The notes under the pieces were generated by a model. That model worked only from the letters and a program-made list of their open reading frames with translations. It did not search any database and was not told the origin of the DNA. Position numbers and translations under genes: made by a program. Shown here in pieces: positions 30,291 through 40,916 of a stretch of DNA of 64,000 nt. Each line of letters opens with the position of its first letter. The first letter of the stretch is position 1. Origin of the DNA: an uncultured Gammaproteobacteria bacterium (GTDB lineage Bacteria; Pseudomonadota; Gammaproteobacteria; Nitrosococcales; Methylophagaceae); the NCBI GenBank assembly GCA_913042265.1, contig CAJWKF010000002.1:1-64000 (forward strand). The letters run 5' to 3'.

Positions 30291-31061
30291 ATGTACAAAC
30301 GTGTACTTTATTACTCTGGTTTACTGCTTCTGTTGTTAGGAGTTAATCCTACTTATGCAGTGACAGAAGACAGTGTTAACCGTGTTAGAGTCTTGCTAGG
30401 TAAAGTAGATGATCTTTGGCGGGGCCAATCATCATATACCATCACTTCGATGCATGTTAAAACAGAACATTACGAGCGCACGATGAAGATGGAAGGTTGG
30501 TCCAAGGGTAAAGAAAAAACCTTGTTTCGAATTATGCTGCCGTTACGTGAGAAGGGCACCTCGACACTTAAGTCAGATAATCATATTTATACTTATCTGC
30601 CTAAGACCGACCGTACAATTAAACTCACAAGTGGAATGATGATGGGGTCTTGGATGGGTAGCCACTTAACCAATGATGATCTGGTTAAAGAAGCTCGCTT
30701 AGAAGAAGACTATACGGCAGAGATTAGTTTTGAAGGTATGCGTGATGGCCAAAACATTATTGAATTCTCGTTGGTTCCAAAGATAGATGCTGCAGTAGTT
30801 TGGGGTAAACTAAAGTTGATTATTTTAGCGGATAGTAACATTCCTCTTGTTGAATATTATTACGATGAGGATTTTGAATTGGCAAGGACAATTTGGTTTA
30901 GTGATATTCAACTATTAGCAGGCCGTCAGCGACCTGCAGTTCTAACTGTGATACCAGCAGATAAACCTGAGGAATTTACACAGTTCATATACAGACAGTT
31001 ATCACTGAATGTTGAGCTAGATGAGAGTTTGTTTTCCTTATCGAGCTTAAAAAAGCGCTGA
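30291..31061 (+). CDS. Outer membrane lipoprotein-sorting protein (LolA-like)
   Basis: Frame of ORF 30243-31061; ATG 30291 gives signal peptide MYKRVLYYSGLLLLLLGVNPTYA; HYERTMKMEGWSKGKEKTLFRIMLPLREKGTSTLKSDNHIYTYLPKTDRTIKLTSGMMMGSWMGSHLTNDDLVKEA typical of the family. Confidence 0.88.
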   Translation: MYKRVLYYSGLLLLLLGVNPTYAVTEDSVNRVRVLLGKVDDLWRGQSSYTITSMHVKTEHYERTMKMEGWSKGKEKTLFRIMLPLREKGTSTLKSDNHIYTYLPKTDRTIKLTSGMMMGSWMGSHLTNDDLVKEARLEEDYTAEISFEGMRDGQNIIEFSLVPKIDAAVVWGKLKLIILADSNIPLVEYYYDEDFELARTIWFSDIQLLAGRQRPAVLTVIPADKPEEFTQFIYRQLSLNVELDESLFSLSSLKKR

Positions 31062-31083
31062 GTGTTCAGCTGAAAGTACTGCT

Positions 31084-32307
31084 ATGAATCTAATTATACT
31101 GGCCTCTCGAAATGTTTTTCGTCATCGTCATCGTACGGTTGTGACGACATTAGCGATGGCTTTTGCTTGTGCAATGATGATTGTTTTTGCCGCATTGATG
31201 GATGGGTTTTCTATCGGCAGTGAGCATAATGTGGTGTCGATGAACACGGGTGATATTCAAATTCATATGCCAGGATATCGTGATGAACCAGATATTTACA
31301 GTTTAATTAAGAATGCTGACCAACTATTAGAACAATTTAGAGAAGAAGAGTTTTATGCTTCAAAGCGATTGTTTGCTTTTGGTTTGATGGCCAGTGACTT
31401 AGGTTCATCTGGTGTTCAACTGCGTGGAGTTGATTTAGTGTATGAACCGACTGTGACAGAAATTGACCAACACATCATGACGGGGGACTGGTTAAATTCA
31501 GTGGATCAACATGGTGTGGTGATTGGAAAAAAGCTTTCTAAAGTACTAGATGTGGGCTTAGGCGATGAGTTAGTATTTATAGGGCAAACTGCCGATGGTT
31601 ATATGGCAAATGATAGCTTCAAAGTTAAGGGTATTTTGAAGTCAGTATCACCCGCGATTGATAATGCTGGCGTCTTTATGAGTAATGCCATGTTAAGTGA
31701 GTTGATTGCTTTGCCAGAGGGTGCACATGAATTAGTTCTAATGAGAATGGATAGAACAGGTGATTTAACGTCGAAGACAGCTGGGCTTAGAACATCCCTA
31801 GGAAGTGGTTTAGAAGTTATGAATTGGCAGCAACTCATGCCTATTATCAACCGTTTTTTAGAGACAGCACACATTCAAACCTTGATTATGATGATTTTCA
31901 CTTATATTGCTGTAGCGTCAGTGGTATTGAATGCGATGTTGATGAGTGTGTTTGAGCGAATTCGTGAGTTTGGCATTATGAAAGCAATTGGGATTAAACC
32001 CAGGGAGTTAGTATTGCTTATTTATACAGAAATGTTTATTCAAACATTCTTGGCTGCACTCTTAGCCATACTGACTGGGTGTAGCTTGTCGTGGTATTTC
32101 CAAGAAAGGGGACTTGATATGTCCTCTTTAGCAGAAGAAATTTCTTTTGCGGGTATTGCCTTCGATCCAATTTGGTACGCAGTTTTAACAGTTAATTCGA
32201 TACTAATACCTGTGCTCTTTTTATTTGTGGTCGCTGCGATAGCGGTGATCTACCCTGCCGCTAAAGTGGCTATCATCAGGCCTGTTGATGCTATTCATCA
32301 TCAATAG
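31084..32307 (+). CDS. MacB/FtsX-type ABC transporter permease 1
   Basis: 407 aa; ASRNVFRHRHRTVVTTLAMAFACAMMIVFAALMDGF; C-terminal FtsX domain MLMSVFERIREFGIMKAIGIKPRELVLLIYTEM. Confidence 0.9.
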   Translation: MNLIILASRNVFRHRHRTVVTTLAMAFACAMMIVFAALMDGFSIGSEHNVVSMNTGDIQIHMPGYRDEPDIYSLIKNADQLLEQFREEEFYASKRLFAFGLMASDLGSSGVQLRGVDLVYEPTVTEIDQHIMTGDWLNSVDQHGVVIGKKLSKVLDVGLGDELVFIGQTADGYMANDSFKVKGILKSVSPAIDNAGVFMSNAMLSELIALPEGAHELVLMRMDRTGDLTSKTAGLRTSLGSGLEVMNWQQLMPIINRFLETAHIQTLIMMIFTYIAVASVVLNAMLMSVFERIREFGIMKAIGIKPRELVLLIYTEMFIQTFLAALLAILTGCSLSWYFQERGLDMSSLAEEISFAGIAFDPIWYAVLTVNSILIPVLFLFVVAAIAVIYPAAKVAIIRPVDAIHHQ

Positions 32308-32322
32308 TGAGAATAGCTGATT

Positions 32323-33561
32323 ATGAAACTCAATACTTTGGCTTGGCGAAACTTGTGGCGACATAAAAGGAGGACGTTAATTACGGCGTCGTCTATTGCT
32401 TTTGGTGTATTACTAGCCGTCACTTTTACAGGTGCTGGTGATTATTTTCATACAAGAATGATAGATGCTGGAGCCAATATGGGTATGGGTCACATTACGA
32501 TTGCAGCACAAGATTATAACCGTGCACCAAGTAGTCAAAAGCCTATTAAAGGATCAAATACCTTACAGGTACTTATAGCAGATTTGCCAGAAGTGACATC
32601 AGTGGTAGCTCGTATACAGGGTCAGGCAATGTTTGCAAGTGCAAGGAAAAGTGTTGGGGGGACTTTTATTGCCATTGATCCTTCACAAGAGAGCGCAAAC
32701 AATAACTTGTTTATTGGGTCCTTAATAGAAGGTGCAATGCTTAGTCAAACTGCTGGGAAAGGAATTGTAATGGGTGTAGACCTTGTCCGTAAATTAAAGC
32801 TTAATTTAGGAAAAAAAGTTGTCTACACCACCACTGACATTAATGGCGATATTGTCAGCGCTGTTGCCCGTGTTAGTGGTATTTTCAGAACTGGAGTGGC
32901 TGAAGTGGATGGAGGCATGGCATTATTACCAATACAAAGTGTTCAAAAGGTCTTAGGCTATGCGTCAGATGAAGTAAGCCTTATTGCTATTAGTTTAGGC
33001 GACCAGAGACTTAGTCATGCTTTGCGAGATAAGATGCAAGGCCAGCCGGAATTTGAACATGTTGAAGTGCTGAATTGGCAGCAAACGCAGCCTGATTTGG
33101 CCGGGATGATCGCTGTTGACAAAAGTGCTAACCGAATTAGTCAGTTAATGATTTCTCTACTGATTGCTGCAGGTATTTTGAATACGATGTTGATGAGTGT
33201 GCTGGAGAGAAGTCGAGAGTTTGGGGTGATGATGGCTTTAGGAATGTCACCACGTGGTTTATTTAGCTTAGTAATATTAGAATCCTTCTGGCTTGCTGTT
33301 GTTGGTCTGATTATTGGCATTATCATAACAATTCCGTGGTACCTGCATATGGCCGAAACGGGTATCGACTTAACATCGGCTTATGGCGATGACTTTAGCT
33401 TTGGTGGTGTCTTGCTAGATACAGTTTTTAAAATTCGGTTATTTAAAGAAAGTATCATTGTCATTTTGATTGGACTATTTGGTCTGGCATTACTATCGGG
33501 TGTTTACCCTGCATGGCGAGCAGGTCGAATTCCACCGGTCGAAAGTTTAAAAGAATTATGA
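32323..33561 (+). CDS. MacB/FtsX-type ABC transporter permease 2
   Basis: 412 aa; LAWRNLWRHKRRTLITASSIAFGVLLAVTFTGAGD; MLMSVLERSREFGVMMALGMSPRGLFSLVILE. Confidence 0.9.
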   Translation: MKLNTLAWRNLWRHKRRTLITASSIAFGVLLAVTFTGAGDYFHTRMIDAGANMGMGHITIAAQDYNRAPSSQKPIKGSNTLQVLIADLPEVTSVVARIQGQAMFASARKSVGGTFIAIDPSQESANNNLFIGSLIEGAMLSQTAGKGIVMGVDLVRKLKLNLGKKVVYTTTDINGDIVSAVARVSGIFRTGVAEVDGGMALLPIQSVQKVLGYASDEVSLIAISLGDQRLSHALRDKMQGQPEFEHVEVLNWQQTQPDLAGMIAVDKSANRISQLMISLLIAAGILNTMLMSVLERSREFGVMMALGMSPRGLFSLVILESFWLAVVGLIIGIIITIPWYLHMAETGIDLTSAYGDDFSFGGVLLDTVFKIRLFKESIIVILIGLFGLALLSGVYPAWRAGRIPPVESLKEL

Positions 33562-34247
33562 ATAAAATAGTCGAATTACGAGGCTTAGATAAACATTACC
33601 AGCAAGGTGAATTGCAGGTAAAAGCTATAGACAACTTGTCTTTAACCATAGAAAAAGGAGACTTTGCAGCATTATGTGGGCCCTCAGGCTCAGGAAAAAC
33701 TAGCATTCTTAATTTAATAGGTGGTTTAGATTCAGCCTCTTCTGGAAAAGTATTGTTGGAGGGGGTTGATTTGTCAGCATTGTCAAATGGTGACCTAGCT
33801 GAGAAACGAAAAAACCGAGTTGGCTTTGTTTTTCAATCTTATAATTTAATTCCTGTGATGACGGCTTACGAAAATGCAGCATTTGTGTTGGAACTACAAA
33901 ATGTTGAGCCTGCTTTGATAAGGGCAAAAGTAATGAAAGCTTTAGCGGATGTTGGACTAGCAGGAATGGAAAATAGGCGGCCAGATCAAATGTCGGGTGG
34001 GCAACAACAACGAGTGGCCATTGCCCGTGCGATTGTAACCAGTCCAGCCATCGTTCTAGCTGATGAACCGACTGCGAATGTCGATTCTAAAACAGCAGAA
34101 TTGTTATTGGATTTAATGGAGAAATTGAACCGGGAACAAGGTGTGACATTCCTCTTTTCTACGCATGACCAGCATGTGATGGACAGAGCTAAAAGAATCA
34201 TTCATATTATTGATGGCCAAGTTGAATCAGATGAACAAAAATTATAA
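33558..34247 (+). CDS. ABC transporter ATP-binding protein (MacB/LolD family)
   Basis: Frame of ORF 33513-34247; start MNKIVELRGLDKHYQQGELQVKAID; CGPSGSGKTSILNLIGGLD, MSGGQQQRVAIARAIV, DEPTANVD. Confidence 0.92.
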   Translation: MNKIVELRGLDKHYQQGELQVKAIDNLSLTIEKGDFAALCGPSGSGKTSILNLIGGLDSASSGKVLLEGVDLSALSNGDLAEKRKNRVGFVFQSYNLIPVMTAYENAAFVLELQNVEPALIRAKVMKALADVGLAGMENRRPDQMSGGQQQRVAIARAIVTSPAIVLADEPTANVDSKTAELLLDLMEKLNREQGVTFLFSTHDQHVMDRAKRIIHIIDGQVESDEQKL

Positions 34248-35476
34248 TGAACTATACTTTTCTAATGCGACTATTGCTATTATTTGCTGTTCTAGTTCCA
34301 ACAACATCACAAGCTTTTTATGAGTGGCAAGAAGAAGGGCTAGAAATAGAGTTACGAGGTTTCGTTCGTGGCATCGGCCTAGCTGCTAAGAATCCCAGTG
34401 ATAACATCTTATTCGAACATGATAGAGTTTTAGCGAGCGGTCTATTTGGTCGGTTGATGCTAGATATCTCTATGCCCAGTATGAGTGCAGAGATGCACCT
34501 TGTTCAAAGTGTATTAGCTGATAAATTACGCACAGGTGGAAGCCGCTTCAATGTGATTAGTGACGCCGAGCGCAGTGATGGTTTGCACTGGAATTATGAC
34601 GAAGGTCATGCTGACTTGGTGGTTGATCGCTTGAATGTGCAGTATCAGAGTAATGACTTAAGGCTAAAAGTTGGCAGGCAACCCATTAATTTAGCTACAA
34701 CATTTTATTTCACTCCAAATGACTTCTTCGCCCCTTTTTCTGCAGAAGCATTTTTTAGAACTTATAAACAGAGTGTTGATTCGGCACGTATAGATTGGCA
34801 ATGGAGTAATGACTCTTCATTGTCATTGATAGCGGTCATGGACTATAAACTAGACCTCAGCCAGCCAACAGGATGGGAAACATCTCCTGACTGGGCAGAA
34901 ACAGCTTATCTTTCCCGAATATCAACTTTGAGCGAGTATTTTGAAATAGGCTTAATAGTAGCTACCGTGTCAAAGGATGAGATTATTGGCTTTGATTTTC
35001 AGGGAGAAGTATCTGACTTGTTTGGTTTACGGGGTGAGGGACATTTTCGCTTTACTGATAAAGCTAATACTAAGCGAGATTCTAAGTTTTCCCTAGCGAT
35101 TGATAAACGTTGGCAAAATACTTTGACACTTCGATTAGAACATTTTTATCAACGTTCCGGTGCTAAGGATAGTGATAAATATCAAGTTTTAGTCCCAGAG
35201 GATAGCAACAATGGATATTTGGCCCGAAATTACACTGTGATCGGGAGTAGTTATGAATTTAGCCCTTTATGGCAGGGTGATGCTGTTTACTTATTTAACC
35301 ATCAGGATACCTCGAAGCTATTAGCATTGTATTCATCGTATGTATTATCAGATGAATCTGAATTATCTATTGGTATAAACATTCCAATAGGCAAGGAGCC
35401 AGAGTTTGGTCGGTTAAAAACTGAATTTGGGAGCTTCTCTCAATCACTGACGGTGGAATACCGGGTTTATTTCTAA
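34247..35476 (+). CDS. Predicted outer-membrane beta-barrel protein
   Basis: 409 aa; signal peptide (MRLLLLFAVLVPTTSQAF), amphipathic strands, LRLKVGRQPINLATTFYFTPNDFFAPFSAEAFFRTYK, C-terminal ...LTVEYRVYF*. Confidence 0.78.
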   Translation: MNYTFLMRLLLLFAVLVPTTSQAFYEWQEEGLEIELRGFVRGIGLAAKNPSDNILFEHDRVLASGLFGRLMLDISMPSMSAEMHLVQSVLADKLRTGGSRFNVISDAERSDGLHWNYDEGHADLVVDRLNVQYQSNDLRLKVGRQPINLATTFYFTPNDFFAPFSAEAFFRTYKQSVDSARIDWQWSNDSSLSLIAVMDYKLDLSQPTGWETSPDWAETAYLSRISTLSEYFEIGLIVATVSKDEIIGFDFQGEVSDLFGLRGEGHFRFTDKANTKRDSKFSLAIDKRWQNTLTLRLEHFYQRSGAKDSDKYQVLVPEDSNNGYLARNYTVIGSSYEFSPLWQGDAVYLFNHQDTSKLLALYSSYVLSDESELSIGINIPIGKEPEFGRLKTEFGSFSQSLTVEYRVYF

Positions 35477-35584
35477 AATTAATTCAGGTTCATTTATTTG
35501 TTGGTATTACAATTAACTGTATAGTTGAAATTTAATTTCAAGTAAAACATTACAAGAGCAAACACAGCATGACGACGGAAGAAA

Positions 35585-35782
35585 ATGTCCTTATTAAATG
35601 AACAAATTATTAGCTGTCCATATTGTGGCGAATCGATTGAAGTTTTGATTGATTTTCAAGATATAGACCAGCAGTACATTGAAGATTGTCAGGTCTGTTG
35701 TAGACCAATTACATTTGTTATTACTTTTGAATTTAACGGTAACTTATCTGTAGCAGTGCATGCTGAAAATGACACATTTTAA
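35585..35782 (+). CDS. CPXCG motif-containing cysteine-rich protein
   Basis: 65 aa; ISCPYCGESIEVLIDFQDIDQQYIEDCQVCCRPITFVI matches this family. Confidence 0.88.
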   Translation: MSLLNEQIISCPYCGESIEVLIDFQDIDQQYIEDCQVCCRPITFVITFEFNGNLSVAVHAENDTF

Positions 35783-35843
35783 TAGTGATGAGTAAGCTTG
35801 AGTAAAATTATAAAGCCCTAACTCTCATTACTTAATTAGGTTT

Positions 35844-36257
35844 TTATGTAACGTGACGCACCTCAACAGCTACATCGAAGTGTTCTTGAGCATAGCTTTG
35901 CAACCAAGCCAGTTCAATGTCGGGAGAGGCTTTATCTTTTGCGTGGTAATATGATTGCATAAAAACCTCATCGCTTTCAGTCAACCAAGCCTCAGTTCTG
36001 GTTTGAACGTCGACTGAGTCTTGACGATAAACTTCTTCAAATACAGCGTCGACAATGCTGGCAAAATCTTTTTCCGTAAGGCCATTTTCTTCAGCATAAC
36101 CTCGGCAAGTTCCTAAAATTGCAGCGGTCACATACCGATCTTTTTGCATGGGAATAGGTACGTTATCGAAGATGCTTTTAAGTGGTTGAAAGCAGTCTGA
36201 AAATGCTTGTTTTAGTTTGTTTTTATGCTTCATTATTTCAAACATAATATTTCCCAT
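35844..36257 (-). CDS. Uncharacterised tandem paralogue C (~133-137 aa)
   Basis: Internal ATG gives MFEIMKHKNKLKQAFSDCFQPLKSIFDNVPIPMQ...; clear similarity to the two adjacent ORFs. Confidence 0.8.
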   Translation of the reverse strand: MGNIMFEIMKHKNKLKQAFSDCFQPLKSIFDNVPIPMQKDRYVTAAILGTCRGYAEENGLTEKDFASIVDAVFEEVYRQDSVDVQTRTEAWLTESDEVFMQSYYHAKDKASPDIELAWLQSYAQEHFDVAVEVRHVT

Positions 36258-36272
36258 TAAAATTAGAATAAT

Positions 36273-36674
36273 TTATAGTTTTTTACCTAGTGTACTGGCT
36301 TTTTCAAAATTCATTTGGACATGTTGGCTAAGCCAATCTAACTTTAGTTCAAGTTTACTAACAGATTTAGCGTGATAGTACGCTTCCATAAAGTCCTTGT
36401 TTTCTTCGTTGAGCCAAATTGAGGCCTTGGACTGCATGTCGAGTGATTCACTACGAAATACTTCCTCAAAAGCATTATCGATGAGCTTGTTGACAACACT
36501 TTCTTTAAGTTTTTGCTTGATGGCATAGCCGCGGCATGTGCCAAGGATCGCACCAGAAATATATGGGCTTTTACGCATATCTGGGTGGACATTCCCTAAA
36601 TCACTTCTTATGGGATCTAAGCAATCAGAGAAAGCCTGTAAAAGTATCGGTTTGTGTATCGCTGCTGAAAACAT
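36273..36674 (-). CDS. Uncharacterised tandem paralogue B (133 aa)
   Basis: MFSAAIHKPILLQAFSDCLDPIRSDLGNVHPDMRK...ILGTCRGYAIK...FEEVFRSESLDMQ...FMEAYYHAK; paralogous to both neighbours. Confidence 0.8.
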   Translation of the reverse strand: MFSAAIHKPILLQAFSDCLDPIRSDLGNVHPDMRKSPYISGAILGTCRGYAIKQKLKESVVNKLIDNAFEEVFRSESLDMQSKASIWLNEENKDFMEAYYHAKSVSKLELKLDWLSQHVQMNFEKASTLGKKL

Positions 36675-36683
36675 TCTAATAGT

Positions 36684-37088
36684 CTATAACATGAGGCCAG
36701 TGGCGGGTTTAAAATTTTCTTTGGCAAAAGCAGTCAACCAGCGCAAGTTAAGATCTGCGTTAGTTTGAGCGCGCGCATTTTCATAGGCCTTAATAAATTG
36801 GGTATTGTCTTCATTTTTCCAAGCTTCAACGCGATTTTGAACATTCATGGATTCGAGTCGATATATTTCCTCAAAAATAGAGTCAGCTATTAGAGCTATA
36901 TCACCGGGTTTTGTGACGTTCTGAGATACAGCATAAGTTTCACAGACAGCTAAAATTGAAGCATTAATTGCTGGGTCGCTTTGCATTGGAATTGGAACAT
37001 TGCCTAATTGGTCCATGACGGGCCAAAAACAGGCTTCAAATGCCTCACTCAGTTTCCTTTTGTGCTTAGTAATGCCGAATCCAAACAT
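36684..37088 (-). CDS. Uncharacterised tandem paralogue A (134 aa)
   Basis: MFGFGITKHKRKLSEAFEACFWPVMDQLGNVPIPMQ...ILAVCETYAVS...FEEIYRLESMNVQNRVEAW; paralogous to the two downstream ORFs. Confidence 0.8.
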   Translation of the reverse strand: MFGFGITKHKRKLSEAFEACFWPVMDQLGNVPIPMQSDPAINASILAVCETYAVSQNVTKPGDIALIADSIFEEIYRLESMNVQNRVEAWKNEDNTQFIKAYENARAQTNADLNLRWLTAFAKENFKPATGLML

Positions 37089-37200
37089 ATCGAGCCTCTG
37101 TTGTTCGTTATAATAGTTACAAGAGATGGTGGTATATATGTATGTGAATATACAGTAGTCTCAATTTGAAAGAAGGTATTTTAGTTATAATATTCAGAGT

Positions 37201-37614
37201 TCAATCACTAACTTTAGCCCGAAGTGACTTTGTTTTAGCACGATGAACTTTATTTTCAAGACGTCTTTTTTTTGCTCCATTGGTGGGCTTAGTAGCGCGT
37301 CTTATTTTATCTGCTTTATTTTCGTAGAGAATAAGTTTTTTTAGGCGTTGTAAGGCATCTCGGCGATTTTTTTCTTGTGTACGCCATTGTTGTCCCTTAA
37401 TTACAATGATGCCATCTTTGTTGATCCTAGTGTCCTTAGACTCAAGAAGTCGTTGTTTGTAATGTGATGGTAAGGACGATTTGTGAATGTTAAAGCGAAG
37501 GTGGATGGCTGAAGCCACTTTATTGACATTTTGGCCACCGGCTCCCTGAGCACGAATTGCTGATAAGGTGATTTCATCATCAGAAAGGGAAATTTTGTTG
37601 GTAATAACTAGCAC
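37201..37614 (-). CDS. arfB: Alternative ribosome-rescue factor ArfB / peptidyl-tRNA hydrolase (YaeJ)
   Basis: 137 aa; AQGAGGQNVNKVASAIHLRF GGQ motif and basic C-terminal tail. Confidence 0.93.
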   Translation of the reverse strand: MLVITNKISLSDDEITLSAIRAQGAGGQNVNKVASAIHLRFNIHKSSLPSHYKQRLLESKDTRINKDGIIVIKGQQWRTQEKNRRDALQRLKKLILYENKADKIRRATKPTNGAKKRRLENKVHRAKTKSLRAKVSD

Positions 37615-37693
37615 ATTCGATACTCTTGTCGTGTTCTATAAAATGCAGCAATTTTAACTATACTAGGATAGCTAAATATTTTCCTAGGACTTA

Positions 37694-39549
<1,856 letters not shown>

Positions 39550-39729
39550 TTAACAAACTTTGCTACATTTCATGGGAATTATCAAAGTTAAATTAGGAGT
39601 ATCTTGTGTTTAAATCAAGTTTAGCAATAAAAACATAAAGTGGCTCATACCTCAATTTTATGCAGAAGGCATGTTTTTTTACATGGACTCGGGACCTATT
39701 TTTGAGCTAAAATTATGGAAATTTTGTGT

Positions 39730-39762
39730 GGGTAAAGCGTTCCGTTTGCCCTTATATTTTTA
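39730..39762 (+). promoter_or_regulatory. Terminator/attenuator-like hairpin in the carA leader
   Basis: GGGTAAA-GCGTTCCG-TTTGCCC (7-bp stem with one wobble) followed by TTATATTTTTAT, ending ~18 nt before the carA start at 39780. Confidence 0.4.
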
Positions 39763-39779
39763 TCTGCTGGAGGTTTCCC

Positions 39780-40910
39780 TTGCGAACAAGCGCTTTACTC
39801 GCCCTTGAAGACGGTACAGTATTTCACGGCGAATCAATTGGTGCTATTGGGCAATCAGTTGGTGAAGTTGTGTTTAATACATCTATGACAGGCTATCAGG
39901 AAATACTGACTGACCCTTCGTATTGTCGTCAAATTGTGACGTTAACTTATCCGCATATCGGTAATGTTGGAGTGAATTCAGAGGATGAAGAGTCATCACA
40001 AATTTATGCAAGTGGGTTGGTTATTCGTGAGTTATCACCCTTAGTGAGTAACTGGCGAAGTGAACAGAGATTAGATACCTATCTGGAACAACATGATGTT
40101 ATTGGTATTGCAGAGATTGATACGAGAAGTTTGACACGTCTTTTGCGTGAAAAAGGTGCAATGAAAGGTTGTATCGTGGCTGGAGATGACATTAATGTTG
40201 ATGCCGCTATTGCAGCTGCTCAAGGTTTTAAAGGTCTAAAAGGTATGGATTTAGCCAGAGTCGTAAGTACAAAAGAAAGCTATCAATGGGAGCAAGGATG
40301 TTGGCAGCTTTCAGGTGAAAGCCAGATGGCCGATAAACGTTTTCATGTCGTGGCCTATGATTTTGGCGCGAAGAGGAATATTTTAAGAATGTTGGTGGAG
40401 CGAGGTTGCTACCTCACAGTCGTTCCTGCAGAGACTTCGGCAGAAGATGTTCTAGCTATGAAACCTGATGGCATCTTTTTATCTAATGGGCCGGGTGATC
40501 CTGAACCGTGTGATTATGCCATTACAGCTATTCAGAACTTATTAGCAGCAGATTTACCAATTTTTGGTATTTGTTTGGGTCATCAACTTCTGGCATTAGC
40601 CTGTGGAGCGAAAACAGTCAAAATGAAGTTTGGTCATCATGGCGCCAATCATCCCGTACAAGATAAATTGACAAGCATAGTGATGATTACAAGTCAAAAC
40701 CATGGTTTTTCGGTTGATGAGCACTCATTACCAGACACATTAGAAGCAACTCATTTCTCATTGTTCGATGGCTCATTACAAGGGATGCATCACAAAACAA
40801 AACCGGCTTTTAGTTTTCAGGGCCACCCTGAAGCAAGTCCAGGACCGCAAGATGCGGCCGCCCTTTTTGATCACTTTATTGATCTTTTAGCAAAAGCGAC
40901 AGGTAAGTAA
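39780..40910 (+). CDS. carA: Carbamoyl-phosphate synthase small subunit
   Basis: Frame of ORF 39726-40910; TTG 39780 preceded by GGAGG gives (M)[59 protein letters not shown]. Confidence 0.95.
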   Translation: MRTSALLALEDGTVFHGESIGAIGQSVGEVVFNTSMTGYQEILTDPSYCRQIVTLTYPHIGNVGVNSEDEESSQIYASGLVIRELSPLVSNWRSEQRLDTYLEQHDVIGIAEIDTRSLTRLLREKGAMKGCIVAGDDINVDAAIAAAQGFKGLKGMDLARVVSTKESYQWEQGCWQLSGESQMADKRFHVVAYDFGAKRNILRMLVERGCYLTVVPAETSAEDVLAMKPDGIFLSNGPGDPEPCDYAITAIQNLLAADLPIFGICLGHQLLALACGAKTVKMKFGHHGANHPVQDKLTSIVMITSQNHGFSVDEHSLPDTLEATHFSLFDGSLQGMHHKTKPAFSFQGHPEASPGPQDAAALFDHFIDLLAKATGK

Positions 40911-40916
40911 GACACG

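Noticed and set aside
35814-35845. CCTAA...TTAGG followed by TTTTT near the end of the third paralogue
   Set aside because: Only a 5-bp stem with a 12-nt loop; too weak to call a terminator.
39670-39685. CATGT-TTTTTT-ACATG inverted repeat in the hemB/carA divergent region
   Set aside because: 5-bp arms around a homopolymer, likely by chance in AT-rich intergenic DNA.
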